Below, in pieces: positions 3,842 through 6,605 of a stretch of 6,605 bases of DNA. A program made the position numbers and the translations under genes. The DNA is taken from assembly GCA_009775355.1 (NCBI GenBank), contig VSPN01000073.1:1-6605 (forward strand). Direction: 5' to 3'. The notes beneath the pieces were generated by a model that did no database searches, was not told the DNA's origin, and saw only the letters and a program-made list of their open reading frames with translations. The stretch comes from Muribaculaceae bacterium. GTDB lineage: Bacteria > Bacteroidota > Bacteroidia > Bacteroidales > Muribaculaceae. Numbering within the stretch: the first letter of the stretch is position 1; each line of letters begins with the position of its first letter.

Positions 3842-5002
3842 TCAACGGTTCCGGCCACAGCAATGCTTGTACTTCTTGCCGCTGCCGCAAGGACACGGGT
3901 CGTTGCGGCCAACCTTGGCTGATGTTTGGACCGGCTGTGTCGTAAATTCTTCGCCGTTGCGGGCCATTTCCATGATTTGCTCAAACGACTCTATGCCCAT
4001 GGCACGCATATTCGGGCCTATTGATATATGAGGCATCTGTCCGGGCTTCGGTTTAGGCATTCTTGCGGCAATTTCATTTGACGACCAGCCCTTGAATTTC
4101 CAGAAAGGCATGTCGTTTACGTATTCCGTGAGAATCGGCATCAGTTCCTCAACCTGCTTATACGAATTGAAGTTGAAGTCATGTAGACCATCAACCGGAT
4201 TCATTGTATTGCGCTGCTTGTGCAGCCAGCGTTCAAGGATATAGTCGCGGACTTCTGATTCAGATTGCCCGAAGCTCAGAAGTTTCTTTTCCAGCTTATC
4301 GTAGGCTCGGTCTCCGATACGTGGATAGGGCATAGTTGAAGCATCGGCAATCTCCTTGTCGGAGAACTCCTTCGGATTGGTGTCGGGATCGACCTGATAT
4401 TCATCGAAGGGATTGAATTCAAATGGGGCGAAGGGTGAGACAGCGACAATACGCTCCTCCCCGTCGGAGACTATGAAGCGGTTGAACCGTCTGAATATTG
4501 CATCCTGTTTGTCCTGGTCTGATTCCATAGAATCGATGATGGTAATCAATTTCAGGAAATCCATTGTTCCACGGAGATTGAGCAGCCCGATGATATGGTT
4601 CTCGACAGCCTCCTCGCCCGACTTCTCCCTTTCTTCGATTGCGGTGGCAAACAAGGGCGCAAGCTTCGACTCCAGCTCCGGCGCGAGATAGTGGACCATG
4701 TACCCATCGGAAGTAAACGTTATGTCTTCTATCGGATATTGCTTGAGGGCGAAGGGTATCCGAGTTCTCTTTTCGGGATGGTTCACGATGTCGTTGTACA
4801 TTCGGAGCTCGTATGTCAGCATGTGGTCAATCAATTCGGCCGGATTCTCTATGAGCCATTTCTCAATCGACTTCACCATTATGGCTTTCTTTAATCCCGA
4901 CCTTATTTTCAGCGAGAGGTCAGACAGTAGCTGTTTCAGGTCTACTACCCGGAGTCTTTCGAGCATTTCCGAAAGGCTTCTCTTTTTTAATTCCTCATTC
5001 AT
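3842..5002 (-). CDS. SEC-C motif protein of unknown function
   Basis: A 386-residue cytoplasmic protein ending in a textbook SEC-C zinc motif: VGRNDPCPCGSGKKYKHCCG (364-383), with Cys370, Cys372, Cys381 and Cys/His neighbours as zinc ligands. This motif occurs at the C-terminus of SecA and of many otherwise unrelated proteins, where it mediates protein or ribosome contacts. The N-terminus (about 13-50, LERLRVVDLKQLL...SGLKKAIMVKSIEKWL) resembles a SAP/HeH-type helical DNA-binding element (DLK.LL...GLKK..MV..I), a weak resemblance only. The middle (80-340) has no domain I can name. The ATG is 19 bp after the hipA stop, so it is probably co-transcribed with hipBA as a third gene. No signal peptide or membrane segment is present. 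The function is unknown; a role tied to the HipA kinase is suggested by position alone. Confidence 0.8.
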   Translation of the reverse strand: MNEELKKRSLSEMLERLRVVDLKQLLSDLSLKIRSGLKKAIMVKSIEKWLIENPAELIDHMLTYELRMYNDIVNHPEKRTRIPFALKQYPIEDITFTSDGYMVHYLAPELESKLAPLFATAIEEREKSGEEAVENHIIGLLNLRGTMDFLKLITIIDSMESDQDKQDAIFRRFNRFIVSDGEERIVAVSPFAPFEFNPFDEYQVDPDTNPKEFSDKEIADASTMPYPRIGDRAYDKLEKKLLSFGQSESEVRDYILERWLHKQRNTMNPVDGLHDFNFNSYKQVEELMPILTEYVNDMPFWKFKGWSSNEIAARMPKPKPGQMPHISIGPNMRAMGIESFEQIMEMARNGEEFTTQPVQTSAKVGRNDPCPCGSGKKYKHCCGRNR

Positions 5003-5021
5003 GGGCTTATATGTTTGTGAA

Positions 5022-6146
5022 TTATTTCTTTAGATTATAATGCGTCAAATTGCCGCAGTTGTCAGCTACCTCTTCTATTATCCTGCGGCATACTGTTTCT
5101 GGCAGTTTTATCTTGGTGCCGACTGCTATGAAATCCGAGATTGTCGGGTGCCCAGTGCCGTTGACCGATGTGGCGTGTTCGCCGTTGTAGCCCTCCGTGC
5201 ATAGTGTCAGGTCGTATGCTGGGGCAATATGCCACCGCCATTTACCCGAAGAGTCTCGGCGCACTATAAAACTGAAATTCTTGCAGTGGTCATCCTTGTT
5301 GTCGGTGAGATAGTTGAACACCATGCGACGGAACATCTCCTCGACATCCTTTGGATTTTGTGTCAGAAAACCGGTCAATGCAAGCAGATTGCTGTAGTCG
5401 AGAATCGGATTGCCGAGGGATATGCAAAGCAGTCCGCCGGCTGTGGCGGTATGCAGTCTTTCTCCTGATTGCGTCAGGTCGAAACGGCGTGAGGCAAAGT
5501 ATTTGCCGTTAACCAATTTGAAATCCGGAACCGCTATCCCGCATTTTCGAGCTGTCTCGTTGTAGATATATTCCTGCTCTCCGATATTCTTGGGGTCGTA
5601 GGTGTGCCGGAACTTCACAAGCCAGTGACCGTCACTGTCTGAAAACACCGCTTTCGGTCTTGCGCCGCCGCTGTTGCCGCTGTTGAAAAGCAGAAGTTCG
5701 GCATCATCGTCCTGCCGTTCCCGAAGCACCTCCAGCGCCTTTTGCTGGAGCATATCGATATCGTCGGACTCTTCGCCTGTAACGATATTCGAGACGGGCG
5801 CATATGTCAACGCACCCATGCCACCACTGCCGACAATGCTAAGTCGGTCAAGTGCCGACAGGTCGGAATCATTTATTCCTTCTCGTAGCAGAGCCTTGTG
5901 GAGCAGGTAACGTCCATACCCATCCGGAAGGCTGTCCTCGAAAATACCGAAATCACCGTTAAACGGTGTCGGCTTGGCTATGAACATCCCCGGTTTTAGC
6001 GGCAACTCCAGCGGAGAGATGCTGAACCCGTAGGCAAGCCACTCTCGGTCATATTCAAAGACACACAGGCGGTTCTCCGGTGTAAGCGACATTGTGCCGA
6101 CATTGCGGTCGTGGTATTTCACGGAAAGACGGTCAATCTTCTTCAT
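5022..6146 (-). CDS. hipA: HipA-family serine/threonine kinase toxin
   Basis: A 374-residue type II toxin of the HipA family; known members phosphorylate glutamyl-tRNA synthetase or other translation targets and cause dormancy. The N-terminal domain carries LPDGYGRYLL (73-82) and SIVGSGGMGALTY (103-115), family hallmarks. The kinase domain has the glycine-rich loop SGNSGGARPK (156-165), with serines that are candidate autophosphorylation sites, the nucleotide-binding Lys in WLVKFR (178), FASRRFD (217-223), the catalytic loop TDNKDDHCKNFSF (281-293; Asp286 and Asn290 as catalytic and metal-binding residues) and APAYDLT with metal-binding Asp312. All key residues are present, so it looks active. 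An in-frame ATG at 6257 would add 37 unrelated residues lying inside hipB; the ATG at 6144-6146, overlapping the hipB stop by 14 bp, fits the family N-terminus and translational coupling. Confidence 0.92.
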   Translation of the reverse strand: MKKIDRLSVKYHDRNVGTMSLTPENRLCVFEYDREWLAYGFSISPLELPLKPGMFIAKPTPFNGDFGIFEDSLPDGYGRYLLHKALLREGINDSDLSALDRLSIVGSGGMGALTYAPVSNIVTGEESDDIDMLQQKALEVLRERQDDDAELLLFNSGNSGGARPKAVFSDSDGHWLVKFRHTYDPKNIGEQEYIYNETARKCGIAVPDFKLVNGKYFASRRFDLTQSGERLHTATAGGLLCISLGNPILDYSNLLALTGFLTQNPKDVEEMFRRMVFNYLTDNKDDHCKNFSFIVRRDSSGKWRWHIAPAYDLTLCTEGYNGEHATSVNGTGHPTISDFIAVGTKIKLPETVCRRIIEEVADNCGNLTHYNLKK

Positions 6147-6495
6147 CAGTGCGGTTTTTGCGGTTGTATGCTTTCTTCTTACCTGTATTCTTACGTATCT
6201 GAGTGAGTTCCTCCATTGTAGAATACTTTGGAGCAGCGAATATGTCGCGCACTTCATTCAGGTAATCCATTGAGATGGCAAGAAGTATCAGATTCTTCAG
6301 TGATATGAGTCCTTTCTGCTCAAAGCGTGTTATGTTGGCAAGAGCCACACCTGATTTCTCAGCCACAGCCTCCCGTGTCAGACCACGCTCCACACGTCTC
6401 TTGCGGAAGTCATCCGCCATCTTGCGGGCCACATCGTCCGCATCGGGCAGTGTAAAACCATCTAATACCGATAACATATTATCTGAATTGCTCAT
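6133..6495 (-). CDS. hipB: HipB-like Xre-family antitoxin and repressor
   Basis: A 120-residue protein with a Cro/C1-type helix-turn-helix at about 25-70: ADDFRKRRVERGLTREAVAE, then KSGVALANITRFEQKG, the recognition helix being ANITRFEQ. In the family it binds and neutralises HipA and represses its own promoter. The C-terminus is a Lys/Arg-rich tail (KKKAYNRKNRTDEED). It precedes and overlaps the kinase gene by 14 bp, the standard antitoxin-first order. The ATG at 6493-6495 is the first in the frame; a second in-frame Met six codons on is possible. Two palindromes lie between this start and the window end and are candidate operators. It is named from the HTH plus the HipA neighbour; the HTH alone would only say Xre family. 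Confidence 0.88.
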   Translation of the reverse strand: MSNSDNMLSVLDGFTLPDADDVARKMADDFRKRRVERGLTREAVAEKSGVALANITRFEQKGLISLKNLILLAISMDYLNEVRDIFAAPKYSTMEELTQIRKNTGKKKAYNRKNRTDEED

Positions 6496-6501
6496 ATTTA
6501 C

Positions 6502-6517
6502 TCTAATGCTGATTAGA
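6502..6517. promoter_or_regulatory. Palindrome near the hipB start, candidate operator 1
   Basis: TCTAAT-GCTG-ATTAGA has 6-bp perfect arms around a 4-bp spacer and ends 7 bp upstream of the hipB ATG. It has the same arm-N4-arm layout as the second palindrome at 6541-6558; centres are 40 bp apart, near four helical turns. Confidence 0.4.
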
Positions 6518-6529
6518 TATTATCAATTA

Positions 6530-6537
6530 CAAATCTA
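6530..6537 (-). promoter_or_regulatory. Probable -7 box of the hipBA promoter
   Basis: TAGATTTG on the minus strand fits TAnnTTTG, about 35 bp from the hipB start codon. No clear -33 TTTG is seen; that position falls at or just beyond the adjoining palindrome. Confidence 0.4.
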
Positions 6538-6540
6538 TAT

Positions 6541-6558
6541 AAAAATCCCGAGATTTTT
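6541..6558. promoter_or_regulatory. Palindrome upstream of the hipB -7 box, candidate operator 2
   Basis: AAAAATC-CCGA-GATTTTT has 7-bp perfect arms and a 4-bp spacer. It lies where the -33 region to -7 spacer would be, so a bound repressor would block polymerase. It could instead be a terminator stem for a gene outside the window, since a T-run forms part of the arm. Confidence 0.45.
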
Positions 6559-6605
6559 ACACCGGCAGAATAAAAAATCAAGGCTGACAACTTTATTCCT
6601 GCCCC

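Noticed and set aside
4413..5033. Three overlapping + strand open frames (4413-4691, 4595-4894, 4698-5033)
   Set aside because: They lie antisense to the SEC-C protein gene, are Ser/Arg-rich as expected for antisense frames, and have no recognisable motif.
6147..6257. 37-residue N-terminal extension of HipA from the ATG at 6257
   Set aside because: It lies wholly inside hipB in another frame and does not resemble HipA; the ATG at 6146 gives the family N-terminus.

Overview
The window looks like an accessory stretch of a gut Bacteroidales chromosome. The grounds are an HU-type protein of the Bacteroides kind, TAnnTTTG-type -7 boxes, an ISL3-type transposase and the protein vocabulary generally; Muribaculaceae is possible but I cannot prove the family. 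There are no RNA genes and no CRISPR array.

Left part (1-1084): the 3' end of an ISL3-family transposase gene is followed by its probable right terminal repeat, ending at 490. This IS abuts, and seems to have cut, a gene for a DUF3298/RsiV-like protein, of which only the last 44 codons (492-626) remain. The rest, 627-1084, is noncoding. It holds a long imperfect dyad (609-711), a 223-bp MITE-like element with 13-bp terminal repeats and a 9-bp target duplication (774-996), and two related palindromic sites (655-673 and 1067-1085).

Middle part (1085-2939): a damaged restriction-modification-like pair on the + strand, namely an EcoRI-type adenine methyltransferase whose reading frame is intact but whose ATG has been lost, and a DUF262 (GmrS-like) protein cut at about residue 193. 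The DUF262 frame runs straight into the 3' end of a gene on the opposite strand, so a rearrangement joined two broken genes tail to tail near 2716.

Right part (2716-6605): all genes lie on the minus strand. One run is HU-like protein, a 109-residue basic protein, a 49-residue acidic protein and a roughly 72-residue protein truncated at the junction, with tight spacing or overlaps. A 7-bp tandem duplication appears to have frameshifted the natural start of the 109-residue gene. Upstream is a second run: hipB (Xre antitoxin), hipA (Ser/Thr kinase toxin) and a SEC-C zinc-motif protein. Two palindromes of like geometry sit over the hipB promoter region and are candidate HipB operators.

Taken together this is a defence and stress island in partial decay: an apparently intact hipBA-SEC-C operon and HU operon beside a dismantled methyltransferase/DUF262 locus worn down by an IS, a MITE, a start-codon loss and a truncating rearrangement. 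I do not see a clearly new complete system. The least described elements are the HU-linked small-protein cluster and the SEC-C partner of hipBA.
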